Notes: generated by a model not told the origin, from the sequence alone. 64,000 nucleotides of DNA from Rhizobium oryzicola (GCF_030504645.1 NZ_JAUKWQ010000005.1:124001-188000); one strand, 5' to 3'; positions 8,450 to 19,090 are shown, numbered from the stretch's first letter. Translations and numbers: made by a program.

Positions 8450-11400
8450 GTGGAGCAAATCGATTATCAGAAAAGCCTGGTTTTAAGACAGGGCATCGTA
8501 ACCAGCTATTTCCGCGATGTAGACTACGTGGAGCGGGTGATCCCCGGAGTGGTGCGTACATACGCATTTGGCGATTATGTTTCCGGTGTGATAGCCGATG
8601 GACGAACCCTCCCCATCAATGACGCTAATGGATATCTTTTTTCCATTATGGGGACCACATACGGCGGCAACGGAACCAGTAACTTCAAGATCCCGAATTT
8701 TTCAGGACGGACCATTGTAGGTGGCAACTATGACTATGGAGATCCATATGTAAATGTAGATCGCGCATCGAGCCCACTGAATCAGAGCAATCTACCAAGC
8801 CAATGGGGAGGATCAAACACTCCCGTTAGCAATATCCACCCTTCTGTCAAGCTTCTCCCAGTTATCAAGATCGGCCCAGGCGGACCTGACCAGTATCCTA
8901 CCGGTACCGTTTTCTATTATGCAAGCCCAGGAGCCAGAATTCCTGACGGTTATACAATCGCCAACGGAAGCTATGTTTCTGCTATGCAGTTGCCTTATCT
9001 GTACAGGGCGATTGGCCATACATATGATCAGAGTTCAAGCGACTCGGTCTTTCGCATTCCGAATCTGATTGGAAAAACGGTTATCGGTGCCGGAAATACT
9101 CCTGGCGAAATACCGATGGCTTTGGGTACCGAAGTCGGCAGCACTGGAACTTTGCTTACAAATGACAATTTGGTCACCCTCACGGGCGACTTCTACGGCT
9201 TGGTCAACGTAAGCAATGTTTCACCTTCGATCGCGCTCAATTATATCATCAAGGTAAGGGGGACTTATCCTGGGGGCGATCACCCTGAATTACTTGGCAC
9301 ACCGCTTTTGGGGGAGATTGTTCCCTATGCGGGCGATCTGACATTGCTCTCCGACGATTGGCTTCCGGCGGATGGGCGCCCTCTCAGCATATCACAATAC
9401 GACCAACTATATTCCTTGATTGGCTGGACCTATGGCGGCAATTATGAGACGTTTTTCTTACCTAATCTCGTCGGCCGGGCAATCGTGGATGATGGCTCGT
9501 ATGGAAACGACAATTTCCACCTAGGGCAAGCATTCGGGTTTGATAGTTATTATGCCACTCATAACTTGCTGCCCTCCCTCAACTACACCGGCGACAGTGG
9601 CGCGAACAGCGTCCGTGGGAGCTTGCTGGACGACACGTTGCGCGGCAAGGATGGCGATGACATCCTGAAGGGTGACGTAGGCAATGATGTCCTAGTGGGG
9701 GGAAAAGGTGCCGATAGACTGGACGGAGGTCCAGGCAACGATACGGCCTCCTACGAGGATGCTGACAAGGGGGTTGTGGCCAATCTGGCCGACGCCTCCA
9801 AAAATCAGGGTGATGCAGCGGGTGACACCTATATCAGCATCGAAAACCTCAAAGGTTCGAACTTCGATGATGTGCTGACCGGTGACAATGGTAACAATGT
9901 TATCGATGGCGGCAGCGGCAACGATCGCCTTTCTGGCGGTTCCGGTACGAATATCCTGACGGGCGGCGCTGGCAGAGATGTGTTCGTCGTCGGCCAGGGC
10001 AATGACACCATAACCGATTTCAATCCAGCTGAAGACAAGCTTTCCGGTGATGTTTTCTCCGGTATTCGAAGCCTTGCCGATCTGCGGGCGCTTGCCCGGG
10101 CATCCGGCAATGACACGGTCCTGACCTTTGCCAACGGCACGACGGTGGTCTTGAAGAACGTTGCCGTCGATGCTTTGGCATTTGAGACCATCGAGCTGCC
10201 CAAGCCCGCCTCCCCGTCGATCGCCTTGTCCAATGACACAGGGGCTGCCGATGGCATAACCACTGACGGGAAGATCAACGTCTCTGGCGTCGCCGATGGC
10301 GGAGGTTATCAGTTCAGTCTCGATGGTGGTGTTACCTGGCAGACCGGGACTGACACCAGTTTTACCGTGCCGGAAGGCACCTACGCGGCTGGGAAGCTCC
10401 TTGTTCGCCAGATCGGCTTGGACGGGGCGGCCAGTGATGCGACTGCCCTGCCGACATCCATCACTGTTGATCAGACCGCTCCTGTTGTAACCGCAATTCA
10501 GCGCGCTCTTCCTGCGGGCGAGACCACCAATGCGGATGTTCTGAAGTTCAATGTCACTTTCAACGAGGCTGTTTCGTTCAACTCTGGCAACGTCACGATA
10601 TCCGGCAGTTCCGCTGCTGCTGAGGTGACTTCGACCGATGCCAGCCACTATGTCGTGACGGTATCAGGTGGCGATCTGTCAACGGCCAACGGAACGGTTG
10701 GCATCACGATCAGCGGTGTAAAGGATGTGGCCGGCAATATGTCCGGACAGTCGGTGCCCGCCAATGCGCAGACCTTTACCGTTGATCACCAGGCGCCGGG
10801 CATTGTGGCAACGACCCTACCGAATGCAGGCAGCTATCAGGCTGGCAACCGTCTGACATTCACCGCATCCTTCGGCGAAGATGTTCTGGTTACGAACGGC
10901 ACGCCGCGCCTGATCATCACTGGCGAAAATGGTAGCCAGATTTACGCCGACTATACCTCGGGAAGCGGGACATCCACGCTGACCTTCTCCGCAATGATAC
11001 CAGATGGTTTCAAGGCACGGCAGGGCATCACCCTCGCCGATATGCTCGACCTGAATGGCAGCGCCATCAAGGATCTGGCCGGCAACGATGCCCTCACGAA
11101 ACTTACCGACCCTGGATCGACCGCGGCTATCGTCGTGGGCATGAATAGGCCGCCGTTACTGGCGGGATCGCTCTCTGCGACAGTCGATGAGGGTGGCGAT
11201 GTTGTTCTAACGGACACACAACTCGGCTTTACCGATCCAGACAACGGTGCCGATGTTATCAAATTTTCAGTTCAAGCTGTCACCAACGGCAAGATTCTTG
11301 TCGATGGCAAAACAGCTGCCGCCTTTACCGCCGCGGACCTGAAAGCCGGCAAAGTCAGTTTCCGCCATGATGGCACGGAAACCACGTCAGCGTCCTTCCA

Positions 11401-12586
11401 GGTGGCCGTCGATGACGCCGACGAAGATAAGAGCCAGCCTAGCGCTTCTGCGTTTTCCATCACGGTCAATCCGGTCAACAATGCACCGAGTGCAAAGCTC
11501 CCCGCCGCGAAGTCCATTGCCTATGGCGAAACACTTAGCTTCAGCAGCGCTGGTAACAATGGCATCACGCTGTCCGATACGGATGCCGGCGCTGGCAAGG
11601 TGACGCTGAAGCTGACTGCTGATCATGGCATCCTCAAACTTCCAGCGGGACTTGTCGGTATCGATATCGTGGATGGTGCCAGTGGTAGCAAAGCCTTTCA
11701 GATCGCAGGCACTCTCGACGCGCTGAACAAGGCGTTGAACGGTATGAGCTTTACGCCGGATTCGGGCTTTGACGGAAAAGCGATGCTGTCGGTCTTTGTC
11801 GATGACGGCGGTAACTCAGGAAGCGGTGGTGCTAAGTCCTATACAGGTACGATTGCCATCGATGTTGCGAAGGCACCTCCCCCACCCGTCATCGATCCAC
11901 CGGCGCCCTCGAACCCGTCCACGGGCGGCGGCGGTTCCACGCCCACTCCGCCGGCGACAAACCCAACCACACCAGGCACGCCAGCGCCGGCTCCCGGCAA
12001 TGACGGAGCCAATACGATTGTGGAAATCAAGCCTGTGGACCAGAAGACCAGCGGCGGAGCTGGCTTCGATACTGCGGTGCTGACGCAGCCGAGATCAACC
12101 TATACCATTCAGGTAAAGGATGGGGTGGTCACCCTCAATGCTGGCTACCAGATCCAGTTGACGAGTTTCGAGCGCATCAAATTTAGTGACGGCACGCTTG
12201 CTCTCGATTTCGACGGGAACGCCGGCACCATACTTCGTCTTTACAAGGCGGCATTCAGCCGCGGGCCCGATTCGGGCGGTGCCGGCTTCTGGATCAACAA
12301 GCTCGATGCCAAAGCCCTGAACCTGGAAGACATGGCCCGTCTCTTCTTACGCTCGCCGGAATTTGCCTCACGCTATGGCGACCTCTCGGATAACAAGACG
12401 TATGTCGAAAACCTCTACAAGAACGTTTTGGGGCGCGGCTACGATAAGGCCGGTTTTGATTACTGGGTGTCGCAGCTCGATAAGGGAGCGTTTGCAGCGG
12501 AAAAGGTACTGGCGTTATTCGCAGATAGTGCTGAAAACAAAGTGGGCCAAACCGCCTTTATATCGGATGGCCTCTGGTACACCTGA
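8450..12586 (+). CDS. giant mosaic protein: tail-collar repeats, RTX, Ig/cadherin-like, DUF4214
   Basis: A 1378-residue protein without a signal peptide, as expected for type I secretion. Residues ~30-380 hold three phage tail-collar-like repeats (for example LPADGRPLSISQYDQLYSLI followed by YGG and LPNLVGR). Residues ~385-530 are RTX calcium-binding nonapeptides (GGxGNDxLxG type). Then come Ig-like domains (~590-900) and two cadherin-like domains (~900-1135), a Pro/Thr/Gly linker (~1142-1190) and a C-terminal module with two DUF4214 repeats (~1262-1370) ending ISDGLWYT. Start is GTG 8450, needed to keep the first collar repeat whole. Probably an exported surface or matrix protein binding glycans; no PrsDE-type exporter is in the window. 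The first 350 residues use more A/T-rich codons than the rest, consistent with domain acquisition. Confidence 0.85.
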   Translation: MEQIDYQKSLVLRQGIVTSYFRDVDYVERVIPGVVRTYAFGDYVSGVIADGRTLPINDANGYLFSIMGTTYGGNGTSNFKIPNFSGRTIVGGNYDYGDPYVNVDRASSPLNQSNLPSQWGGSNTPVSNIHPSVKLLPVIKIGPGGPDQYPTGTVFYYASPGARIPDGYTIANGSYVSAMQLPYLYRAIGHTYDQSSSDSVFRIPNLIGKTVIGAGNTPGEIPMALGTEVGSTGTLLTNDNLVTLTGDFYGLVNVSNVSPSIALNYIIKVRGTYPGGDHPELLGTPLLGEIVPYAGDLTLLSDDWLPADGRPLSISQYDQLYSLIGWTYGGNYETFFLPNLVGRAIVDDGSYGNDNFHLGQAFGFDSYYATHNLLPSLNYTGDSGANSVRGSLLDDTLRGKDGDDILKGDVGNDVLVGGKGADRLDGGPGNDTASYEDADKGVVANLADASKNQGDAAGDTYISIENLKGSNFDDVLTGDNGNNVIDGGSGNDRLSGGSGTNILTGGAGRDVFVVGQGNDTITDFNPAEDKLSGDVFSGIRSLADLRALARASGNDTVLTFANGTTVVLKNVAVDALAFETIELPKPASPSIALSNDTGAADGITTDGKINVSGVADGGGYQFSLDGGVTWQTGTDTSFTVPEGTYAAGKLLVRQIGLDGAASDATALPTSITVDQTAPVVTAIQRALPAGETTNADVLKFNVTFNEAVSFNSGNVTISGSSAAAEVTSTDASHYVVTVSGGDLSTANGTVGITISGVKDVAGNMSGQSVPANAQTFTVDHQAPGIVATTLPNAGSYQAGNRLTFTASFGEDVLVTNGTPRLIITGENGSQIYADYTSGSGTSTLTFSAMIPDGFKARQGITLADMLDLNGSAIKDLAGNDALTKLTDPGSTAAIVVGMNRPPLLAGSLSATVDEGGDVVLTDTQLGFTDPDNGADVIKFSVQAVTNGKILVDGKTAAAFTAADLKAGKVSFRHDGTETTSASFQVAVDDADEDKSQPSASAFSITVNPVNNAPSAKLPAAKSIAYGETLSFSSAGNNGITLSDTDAGAGKVTLKLTADHGILKLPAGLVGIDIVDGASGSKAFQIAGTLDALNKALNGMSFTPDSGFDGKAMLSVFVDDGGNSGSGGAKSYTGTIAIDVAKAPPPPVIDPPAPSNPSTGGGGSTPTPPATNPTTPGTPAPAPGNDGANTIVEIKPVDQKTSGGAGFDTAVLTQPRSTYTIQVKDGVVTLNAGYQIQLTSFERIKFSDGTLALDFDGNAGTILRLYKAAFSRGPDSGGAGFWINKLDAKALNLEDMARLFLRSPEFASRYGDLSDNKTYVENLYKNVLGRGYDKAGFDYWVSQLDKGAFAAEKVLALFADSAENKVGQTAFISDGLWYT

Positions 12587-12593
12587 CCAAGCT

Positions 12594-13733
12594 CTATGCT
12601 ACCGCCAATGCCGTGGAATTGGACATCGCCCGAACATGTCGGCGATGCTCCATACGGTGCAGTTCCTCAAGCTTTGCGAGCACTTCGCTGACCGGGGAAA
12701 ATGGATCATCCGGACGTGCGACACGTGACAGAAGCTCCCCGCATATATCCGCCGTTTCAGCGTCTTGCGCGCCGCGTGCCATGTCGCGCCACAGGAAAAT
12801 TGCCTGACAGAAGATCTCTGCAACGTCACGACCAAGTCCGCTGGCCTCCAGCAAGGCGCGCACAGCGTGGAAACGCCCTGTTGCCAGAAGCGAGCGAACG
12901 CGGCGTTCCTCAAGGCTGGAGAGAGACGTGATGGCGCAGACGAAGAACTCAATCCGGCCTGTGCAGAGCGCATGAAGCAACAGGACGGGCGTCATTCGCG
13001 CCGTCGTGCACAGGTGATCGATAAGCACAGACAGTTCGCTTGGGGGCGTCGTGCCGGCCAGCATCAAGGTCGCAGCATCAGAAGCCGTCTGGGTCATATA
13101 GGCGATCCGCGTCGCAGACATCGTGGTGCGAACAAGAGGCGAGCTTGCCAGTGCATCCGTGACACGTTGCACCAGCATCACGCGCGCATCCGCCGGCAAA
13201 TCCTCTCGTTCCAGAAGAAGATTGCGGATTGCCCTATCTTCGCCGTGCCGTTCCGCCAGGCGCCGCAGGCTGTAGCGCGTCAGCTGAGCGGACCTGTTTT
13301 CCAGAAGAAACTGGACTTCTTCAACTTCACCAACTTCCGCAATGGCCGCAGCCGCGCCACTCGTCAGAAATGGCCTGGCTGCAATCAAGGCACGCGTCAC
13401 GGAAGATCCACGTCCCCCAAGCTCGACCAGATCAGAATCAGACAACACAGGTGACAGCGTAAGCACTGGACCGGAAATTTCTGGCTGGTCTTCTGCAAGC
13501 GCCAACATCAGCGCGCGCGGAGCAATGGGCGAATAGGCCAGTTGATCAGCAAGAACCTGACGCACTGCCGGAGAAGGATCATCCAGGAGATACAACATCG
13601 CGTGCACCGCCTGACGGCGGCGATCATCCTGTTCGGGAAGCTCTAGATAGGCTCTGACCAATGCATTTGCCGCCTTGGCCCGATCGCTTGCTTTCGCATT
13701 TTCGGTCCAGCGAATAAAACTATCCAGAATCAC
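12594..13733 (-). CDS. DUF2336 domain-containing protein
   Basis: A 379-residue, wholly helical, Ala/Leu-rich protein. HEAT-like helices are visible (RRRQAVHAMLYLLDDPSPAVRQVLADQLA; RALMLALAEDQPEISGPVL), followed by the DUF2336 core. The family is alphaproteobacterial, predicted cytoplasmic and of unknown function. The start is GTG 13733 with GGGGTG upstream. It converges on the giant mosaic gene with 7 bp between the stops, so the two are not co-transcribed. Confidence 0.8.
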   Translation of the reverse strand: MILDSFIRWTENAKASDRAKAANALVRAYLELPEQDDRRRQAVHAMLYLLDDPSPAVRQVLADQLAYSPIAPRALMLALAEDQPEISGPVLTLSPVLSDSDLVELGGRGSSVTRALIAARPFLTSGAAAAIAEVGEVEEVQFLLENRSAQLTRYSLRRLAERHGEDRAIRNLLLEREDLPADARVMLVQRVTDALASSPLVRTTMSATRIAYMTQTASDAATLMLAGTTPPSELSVLIDHLCTTARMTPVLLLHALCTGRIEFFVCAITSLSSLEERRVRSLLATGRFHAVRALLEASGLGRDVAEIFCQAIFLWRDMARGAQDAETADICGELLSRVARPDDPFSPVSEVLAKLEELHRMEHRRHVRAMSNSTALAVA

Positions 13734-13863
13734 CGATACACCCCATATGCCGGGAGGACTACTACCAACACTTGCCTGGGGAAGACCTTAGAACCGAAAG
13801 GTTTACGATCGGTTCACCATGCTTATTAACCAAGGACCCAATACAGAAAGACGTAAGCCTTTG

Positions 13864-14469
13864 TCAGGCCTTGGGTCGCATCAGCTGAAATACGTCGGAA
13901 CCGCCGTCAGCATAGTCCATGTAGCCCATGCGGGCGATCGGTCGTGCCAGACCCATGTCGATGCGACCGTCGCGGATAATGTTTTCGTCGATGTGGATTC
14001 CGACGACCTGACCGAACACCACATAGGATTCGCTTGGCGTTCCGTCGACACGCTTCGGGCAGAGGATCTCCGTCACGCGGCATTCGAGCGCCGCATAGGC
14101 TTCAGCCACGAAGGGTGCCTCAATGATTTCTCCCATGCGCGGCGTCAGCCCTGCGAGCTGGAACTCGTCAACGCCATATTCCACCGGCGCCGAGGACGTG
14201 TTCATCTTGTCAACCAGGTGTCGGCTGACGAGACTTGCTGTAAACTGTCCGGTCTCCTCGGCGTTCTTCAGGCTATGCTTGCGCCCGCTGGAGGAGAATA
14301 GAACCAGTTTCGGATTATCCGAAATCGCATTGAAAAAAGAATAGGGGGACAGGTTCAGCGACCCGTCCCTGCCCTTGGTACCGATCCAACCGATCGGTCG
14401 GGGCGCCACGATCGCCTTGAAGGGATCGTGGGCCAGGCCATGCGCGTTCGTATCGGTTGGATAGAACAT
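13864..14469 (-). CDS. flavin reductase family protein (FMN-binding)
   Basis: A 201-residue split-barrel flavoprotein. The N-terminus FYPTDTNAHGLAHDPFKAIVAPRPIGWIGT, the LNLSPYSFFNAISDNPKLVLFSS strand pair and the C-terminal RPIARMGYMDYA are the flavin-binding signatures of the flavin reductase/DIM6-NTAB family. Members reduce FMN with NAD(P)H or bind FMN as oxygenase partners; the exact substrate cannot be read off. It is the second gene of a pair: its ATG directly follows the stop of the nitroreductase (TAAATG), with GGGGAAGAG as ribosome site inside the upstream gene. Confidence 0.85.
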   Translation of the reverse strand: MFYPTDTNAHGLAHDPFKAIVAPRPIGWIGTKGRDGSLNLSPYSFFNAISDNPKLVLFSSSGRKHSLKNAEETGQFTASLVSRHLVDKMNTSSAPVEYGVDEFQLAGLTPRMGEIIEAPFVAEAYAALECRVTEILCPKRVDGTPSESYVVFGQVVGIHIDENIIRDGRIDMGLARPIARMGYMDYADGGSDVFQLMRPKA

Positions 14470-15051
14470 TTACTCTTCCCCGATCCAGGTAACGATATCG
14501 GACAGTTCCGGGCGCGGACGGTCCGTTGATGGAAATGTCGTGGAACCGATATAGACGAGGCCAGCGACCTGCTCCTCGGCAGCAATACCGAGAAGTGCCT
14601 TGGCGTTTTCGTCATAGGAGATCCATTCGCTGAGCCAGTTGGCGGCGAAGCCATGGGCATTGGCGGCCATGAACAGGTTGAGGCATACGGCGCCCGCCGA
14701 AAGAACCTGTTCCCATTCCGGGATCTTCACATGCGGGGCAGCGCGGCTGACAACCGCAATCACAAGCGGCGCACGGGTGAAGCGGGTACGTTCCACTTCC
14801 TGCTGCTCGGGCGAGAGTTCCGGCGTCTTCTTGAGGGCGATTTCGAGCAGGGCCGAACCAAGCGTTTTTCGCTGCTCACCGCGCAGAACGATGAAGCGCC
14901 ACGGCGCAAGCTTGCCATGGTCAGGCACGCGCGAGGCAAGCGTCAGCATGGACTCGATCTCAGCGCGGCTGGGGCCGGGTTCCGTCAACTGCAAGGCTGG
15001 GGTGGACCGGCGCGTTGAGAGATACTGCAGAAGAGGTTCGTTCTTGCTCAT
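14470..15051 (-). CDS. nitroreductase family protein
   Basis: A 193-residue FMN-dependent nitroreductase-fold protein. Marks: STRRST near the N-terminus, [18 protein letters not shown] (the typical APS/APWRF segment), [19 protein letters not shown] and LVYIGST near the end. It is close to the YdjA-like nitroreductases. The frame extends upstream to 15483, but that part is antisense to the next gene; ATG 15051 gives the normal family start ([16 protein letters not shown]). It is translationally coupled to the flavin reductase downstream, suggesting a two-gene redox operon. Confidence 0.87.
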   Translation of the reverse strand: MSKNEPLLQYLSTRRSTPALQLTEPGPSRAEIESMLTLASRVPDHGKLAPWRFIVLRGEQRKTLGSALLEIALKKTPELSPEQQEVERTRFTRAPLVIAVVSRAAPHVKIPEWEQVLSAGAVCLNLFMAANAHGFAANWLSEWISYDENAKALLGIAAEEQVAGLVYIGSTTFPSTDRPRPELSDIVTWIGEE

Positions 15052-15156
15052 GGGAGATGCCGTCTGGAGATGTTGCGTGAATGAGGGTCTTGAAATTGCC
15101 TTCCGGTTGGTCTTCAAGTGGCGGTTCAGGTCACAAGAGTCAACGGCCAGCTCAAG

Positions 15157-16161
15157 ATGAAATCTCGTCCGCTCCCCCTCCTCTTTGCCGCCGCAATGTC
15201 GATTGCCGCGCAAGGGATCGTTGCGGCCAAGGCTGAAGACGCCTTCAAGAGCTTCAAGCAACTGGATTCCACCGGCAAGACGACGAAGCTCAACGCCTTT
15301 TCGCCGACCATGGGCCGACCCGCCGCTGCGATCTCCCGCGAAGTGACACTCGAAGCCAAGCTCGTGCCCAATGGCGAAGTGATGAAGTCCGGCCTGACTT
15401 GGCGCGTCTTCAGCCCCATCCCAGGCCCAGACGGGAAGCTGCCGCTTGTGGCGACTGCCGAAGGTGGCAAAGCGGACTTCCACTTAAGTCCGGGCGACTA
15501 TTTCGTGAACGTCGCCTTTGGCCGCGCGGGCATCACCAAAAAGCTGAACGTACCTGCCGATGGCGCTGCACCTCGGGAAACGCTGGTGCTCGATGCAGGC
15601 GGCATCGTTCTCAAGGGCGTGGCCGGCAAGGATCAGCGCATCCCCGACAAGCAACTGACATTTTCGGTCTATTCGTCTGATGTGCGTGATGACGGCGAGC
15701 GGGGCCTCATCATGGCCAATGTTGCGCCGAACACGATCATCCGGCTCAACGCCGGGAAATATCATGTTGTCTCCGAATACGGCGACATCAACTCCGTGGT
15801 GCGTGCCGATATCCAGGTTGAAGCTGGCAAGCTGACCGAAGCCACGCTGACCCATCGTGCCGCGCAGGTGACGCTAAAGCTGGTTTCCCAGAAGGGTGGT
15901 GAGGCGATTGCAGATACCGCCTGGTCGGTTTTGACAGCTGGCGGCGACGTGGTGAGTGAAAGTGTGAGTGCCTTCACGACCATGGTTCTGACCGAGGGCG
16001 ACTATACAGCGATCGCCCGCAACAAGGACAAGATTTTCCAGAAGGAATTCAGCATCAAGGCCGGCAAGAATGTCGACGTCGAAGTTATGATGCGTGACCA
16101 GCACCAGACTGCGGGCGCGCCTGCTCCGGGCGCGACCGCGCCGGAAATCGACGCAGATTGA
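15157..16161 (+). CDS. exported hypothetical protein with beta-sandwich repeats
   Basis: A 334-residue protein with a classic signal peptide ([27 protein letters not shown]), which is why ATG 15157 is chosen over GTG 15118. The mature part reads as three or four beta-sandwich units, each with a GxY(F/H)V-type strand ending ([38 protein letters not shown]), similar in style to carboxypeptidase-regulatory or Cna-B-like folds. The tail is Ala/Pro-rich. Periplasmic or surface location is likely; function is not known. Its last 77 bp overlap the 3' end of the convergent acyltransferase gene. Confidence 0.7.
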   Translation: MKSRPLPLLFAAAMSIAAQGIVAAKAEDAFKSFKQLDSTGKTTKLNAFSPTMGRPAAAISREVTLEAKLVPNGEVMKSGLTWRVFSPIPGPDGKLPLVATAEGGKADFHLSPGDYFVNVAFGRAGITKKLNVPADGAAPRETLVLDAGGIVLKGVAGKDQRIPDKQLTFSVYSSDVRDDGERGLIMANVAPNTIIRLNAGKYHVVSEYGDINSVVRADIQVEAGKLTEATLTHRAAQVTLKLVSQKGGEAIADTAWSVLTAGGDVVSESVSAFTTMVLTEGDYTAIARNKDKIFQKEFSIKAGKNVDVEVMMRDQHQTAGAPAPGATAPEIDAD

Positions 16162-17023
16162 ACCGCTTTCGACTCTCGGACGGCTTCAGCGAAAAGACGG
16201 CCGTGTGGAGTGCTGTGATCAACTCCTGACGGTCGCGCATCTTTTCAAGATCCGCCCACCGCAGCACATCGCCGACGCAAATATGCAGCGTGTTGCCGGA
16301 AAGACGGATGAATTCACGGATCAGCAGTGACAACCTCAAAGTCATCGAAACCCGACTGACCAGATGGAATAGACGTCCATTCTGGCCTTCGAAATGGATC
16401 GGCATCACATTGGCTTTGGCCGACTGAACAAGCTTGGCCACAAAAATTTTCCAGGGAAGATCTTCCGCTTCGCCAAAACCTCTCGGTGCGGTCGCCACAC
16501 CGCCCGCCGGAAAGATCACCACAGTGGTTCCCGACTGCAGAAGCCCGATGGCATCTCGGCGGGTATTCATGTTGATCGCCAAGGCTTCCTTGGTTTCCTC
16601 GAAGCAAACTGGTAACGCGTAAGGCTCCATTTCGGGAACCTTTAGAAGCTCATTATGGATGAGGATGCGGAAGGGCCGCCCAAGCGCTTCCGCCAGAGAG
16701 AGGATGGCAATGCCATCGCCAATGCCAAAGGGATGATTTGCCACCATGACCAGAGGCCCCTGAGGGAGATCCCGTGGAGGCCATTGTCCTCGGATGAACA
16801 GCCGGATTTGCAGCAGATCGAGCATTCGGCTGAATGCATTGCCGGGGTCGGACACGATGGAGTTTCGCCAAGTCTCATAGAGACCAACAACCCTGTCCCG
16901 CCCGGACAAACGTTCGATGCTGTGAATCAACCAGCGTTTCAGACGCGGATCGCGTTCGTTTGCGTAGGAAAGTTGTCTGAAGCGCAAGATCGATCCCGCT
17001 CTAAACAAAATGCCCTTGGGCAT
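16085..17023 (-). CDS. lysophospholipid acyltransferase family protein
   Basis: A 312-residue PlsC-like acyltransferase. The catalytic block is VANHPFGIGDG, a form of the NHx(4-5)D motif, and the FPAGGVAT segment corresponds to motif III; KANVMPIHFEGQNG fits the later conserved strand. Families with NHPxGxxDG are often annotated as hemolysin-like or ornithine-lipid-related acyltransferases, so the acceptor cannot be stated. ATG 17023 is preferred over GTG 17062 because the thrS terminator hairpin covers the latter. It lies directly downstream of thrS but behind that terminator. The basic C-terminus ([17 protein letters not shown]) overlaps the neighbouring convergent gene. Confidence 0.8.
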   Translation of the reverse strand: MPKGILFRAGSILRFRQLSYANERDPRLKRWLIHSIERLSGRDRVVGLYETWRNSIVSDPGNAFSRMLDLLQIRLFIRGQWPPRDLPQGPLVMVANHPFGIGDGIAILSLAEALGRPFRILIHNELLKVPEMEPYALPVCFEETKEALAINMNTRRDAIGLLQSGTTVVIFPAGGVATAPRGFGEAEDLPWKIFVAKLVQSAKANVMPIHFEGQNGRLFHLVSRVSMTLRLSLLIREFIRLSGNTLHICVGDVLRWADLEKMRDRQELITALHTAVFSLKPSESRKRFNLRRFPARSRPEQARPQSGAGHAS

Positions 17024-17035
17024 GGTGGCACGAAA

Positions 17036-17079
17036 TAAAACTGGCGGAGGACCTGCCAGCACCTGGCAGATCCTCCGTC
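17036..17079 (-). terminator. Rho-independent terminator of thrS
   Basis: On the minus strand, 11 bp after the thrS stop, a 17-bp arm pair (15 identical complements plus one G-T) encloses a 3-nt loop (17060-17062) and is followed by TTTTATTT. Textbook intrinsic terminator. Confidence 0.9.
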
Positions 17080-17089
17080 GATGTGTGGT

Positions 17090-19090
17090 CTATTCTGCGG
17101 CGGCCTTGCGCTGCGCCTGCCGACGACGAACATCCGGCGGCGTCGCCTCTTCACCAAGCGACGCAATCGCATCGGCCAGGGACATCGAGGTCTGCGCCTG
17201 GCTGCCCAGACGACGGATGTTGACGGAGCGCTCTTCAGCTTCCTTCTTGCCGCAGACGATGATCACTGGCACCTTGGTAACAGAGTGCTCACGAACCTTG
17301 TAGTTAATCTTCTCGTTGCGGAAATCCTCCTCAACGACCAGACCCGCATCGCGCAGGGCTTCAGCCACTTCGCGGCCATAATCATCCGCTTCCGAAGTGA
17401 TCGTCGCCACAACGACCTGCAGCGGCGCGAACCACAGCGGCATGTGACCGGCGAAGTTCTCGATGAGGATGCCGAGGAAGCGTTCCATCGAACCGCATAT
17501 GGCACGGTGGATCATTACCGGCTGAACCTTCTCCGACTTGTCGTCGATGTAGAAAGCGCCAAAGCGTTCCGGCAAGTTGAAGTCAACCTGCGTGGTGCCG
17601 CACTGCCATTCGCGTCCGATTGCGTCCTTCAGCGTATATTCGAACTTCGGCCCGTAGAAGGCACCCTCGCCCGGCAGGATGCCGGTCTTGATGCGACCGC
17701 CGGATTGGGCTTCGATGGTCTTCAAAACGTCCATCATCACGCTTTCAGCGCGATCCCAGAGCGCATCCGAACCCACACGCTTTTCAGGACGCGTGGAGAG
17801 TTTCACCACCACTTCGTGGAAGCCGAAATCTTCATAGACCGACAGGATCAGGTCGTTGATGCGCAGGCATTCCGCCGCCATCTGCTCTTCCGTGCAGAAG
17901 ACATGCGCGTCGTCCTGCGTGAAACCGCGCACGCGCATCAGGCCATGCAGCGCACCGGACGCTTCATAGCGATGTACGAGGCCGAATTCCGCGAGGCGTA
18001 CAGGCATTTCGCGATAAGACCTCAATCCATGTTTGAAGATCTGCACGTGGCCTGGGCAGTTCATCGGCTTCAGCGCGAAGACGCGGTTATCGGCTTCCTT
18101 GTCGTCCGGATGCGTGAAGGCATAGGCCGATTTCACCGCAAACATGTTTTCCTGGTACCAGCCCCAGTGACCGGAGGTTTCCCAGAGTGAGGAGTCGAGG
18201 ACCTGTGGTGCATTCACCTCCTGATAGGTGTTGGCGAGGCGGCGGCGCATATAGGCCGTCAGAGTTTGGAACATGCGCCAGCCTTTACCATGCCAGAACA
18301 CGACGCCCGGACCTTCCTCCTGGAAGTGGAATAGATCCATCTCGCGGCCAAGCTTGCGGTGATCGCGCTTCTCCGCTTCCGCAAGAATGTGCAGGTATTG
18401 GTCCAGCTCTTCCTGCGTTGCCCAGGCCGTGCCGTAGATGCGGCTCAGCATCGGGTTGTTGCTATCGCCACGCCAATAGGCGCCGGCCACCTTCATCAGC
18501 TTGAAGGCAGTGCCGACCTGGCCGGTGGAAGCCATGTGCGGGCCGCGGCAAAGATCGAACCAGTCGCCCTGGTAATAGATCTTGAGATCCTGGTCTTCCG
18601 GAATCGCATCGACGAGTTCGACCTTGAAACCTTCACCCTTGTCGGCGAACACCTGCTTGGCTTTGTCACGCGACCAGATCTGCTTGGTGAACGGCTTGTT
18701 GCGACCGATGATCTCCTTCATCTTCGCTTCGATCTTCGGCAGATCGTCGGGCGTGAACGGCTCGTTTTTGGCAAAGTCATAGTAGAAGCCGTTTTCGATC
18801 ACCGGACCGATCGTCACCTGCGTACCGGGCCACAGTTCCTGCACGGCCTCTGCCATCACGTGGGCTGCATCGTGGCGGATCAGTTCCAGCGCGCGTGGAT
18901 CGGTCCGGGTGATGATCTCGATCTTCCCCTCGACAACGGGGTCGGAGAGGTCGCGCACAGTGCCATCGATCGCGACGGCGACCGCCTTCTTGGCCAGCGA
19001 TTTGGAAATCGACTCCGCGACGGCAAGGCCGGTGGTGCCCGCGTCAAACGAGCGAACGGATCCATCGGGGAAAGTGAGGGAAACGGACAT
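17090..19090 (-). CDS. thrS: threonyl-tRNA synthetase
   Basis: Charges tRNA-Thr. The 666-residue protein starts with a TGS domain ([15 protein letters not shown]), then the editing domain with [18 protein letters not shown], and the class II catalytic core: [20 protein letters not shown] (zinc Cys), [23 protein letters not shown] (motif 2, zinc His), and motif 3 near the end of the core ([19 protein letters not shown]). The anticodon-binding domain closes the protein. ATG 19090 has AGGAG at the proper distance; the frame extends further to a TTG that lacks support. A strong terminator follows. Confidence 0.97.
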   Translation of the reverse strand: MSVSLTFPDGSVRSFDAGTTGLAVAESISKSLAKKAVAVAIDGTVRDLSDPVVEGKIEIITRTDPRALELIRHDAAHVMAEAVQELWPGTQVTIGPVIENGFYYDFAKNEPFTPDDLPKIEAKMKEIIGRNKPFTKQIWSRDKAKQVFADKGEGFKVELVDAIPEDQDLKIYYQGDWFDLCRGPHMASTGQVGTAFKLMKVAGAYWRGDSNNPMLSRIYGTAWATQEELDQYLHILAEAEKRDHRKLGREMDLFHFQEEGPGVVFWHGKGWRMFQTLTAYMRRRLANTYQEVNAPQVLDSSLWETSGHWGWYQENMFAVKSAYAFTHPDDKEADNRVFALKPMNCPGHVQIFKHGLRSYREMPVRLAEFGLVHRYEASGALHGLMRVRGFTQDDAHVFCTEEQMAAECLRINDLILSVYEDFGFHEVVVKLSTRPEKRVGSDALWDRAESVMMDVLKTIEAQSGGRIKTGILPGEGAFYGPKFEYTLKDAIGREWQCGTTQVDFNLPERFGAFYIDDKSEKVQPVMIHRAICGSMERFLGILIENFAGHMPLWFAPLQVVVATITSEADDYGREVAEALRDAGLVVEEDFRNEKINYKVREHSVTKVPVIIVCGKKEAEERSVNIRRLGSQAQTSMSLADAIASLGEEATPPDVRRRQAQRKAAAE

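Noticed and set aside
8450-12586. Prophage tail region because of tail-collar repeats
   Set aside because: No terminase, capsid, tail or integrase genes on either side, and the same protein carries RTX and DUF4214.
14470-15483. 337-codon version of the nitroreductase
   Set aside because: The added N-terminus is antisense to the exported protein gene and lacks family similarity.
16982-17062. GTG 17062 as start of the acyltransferase
   Set aside because: It would lie in the loop of the thrS terminator; ATG 17023 is downstream of it and fits better.
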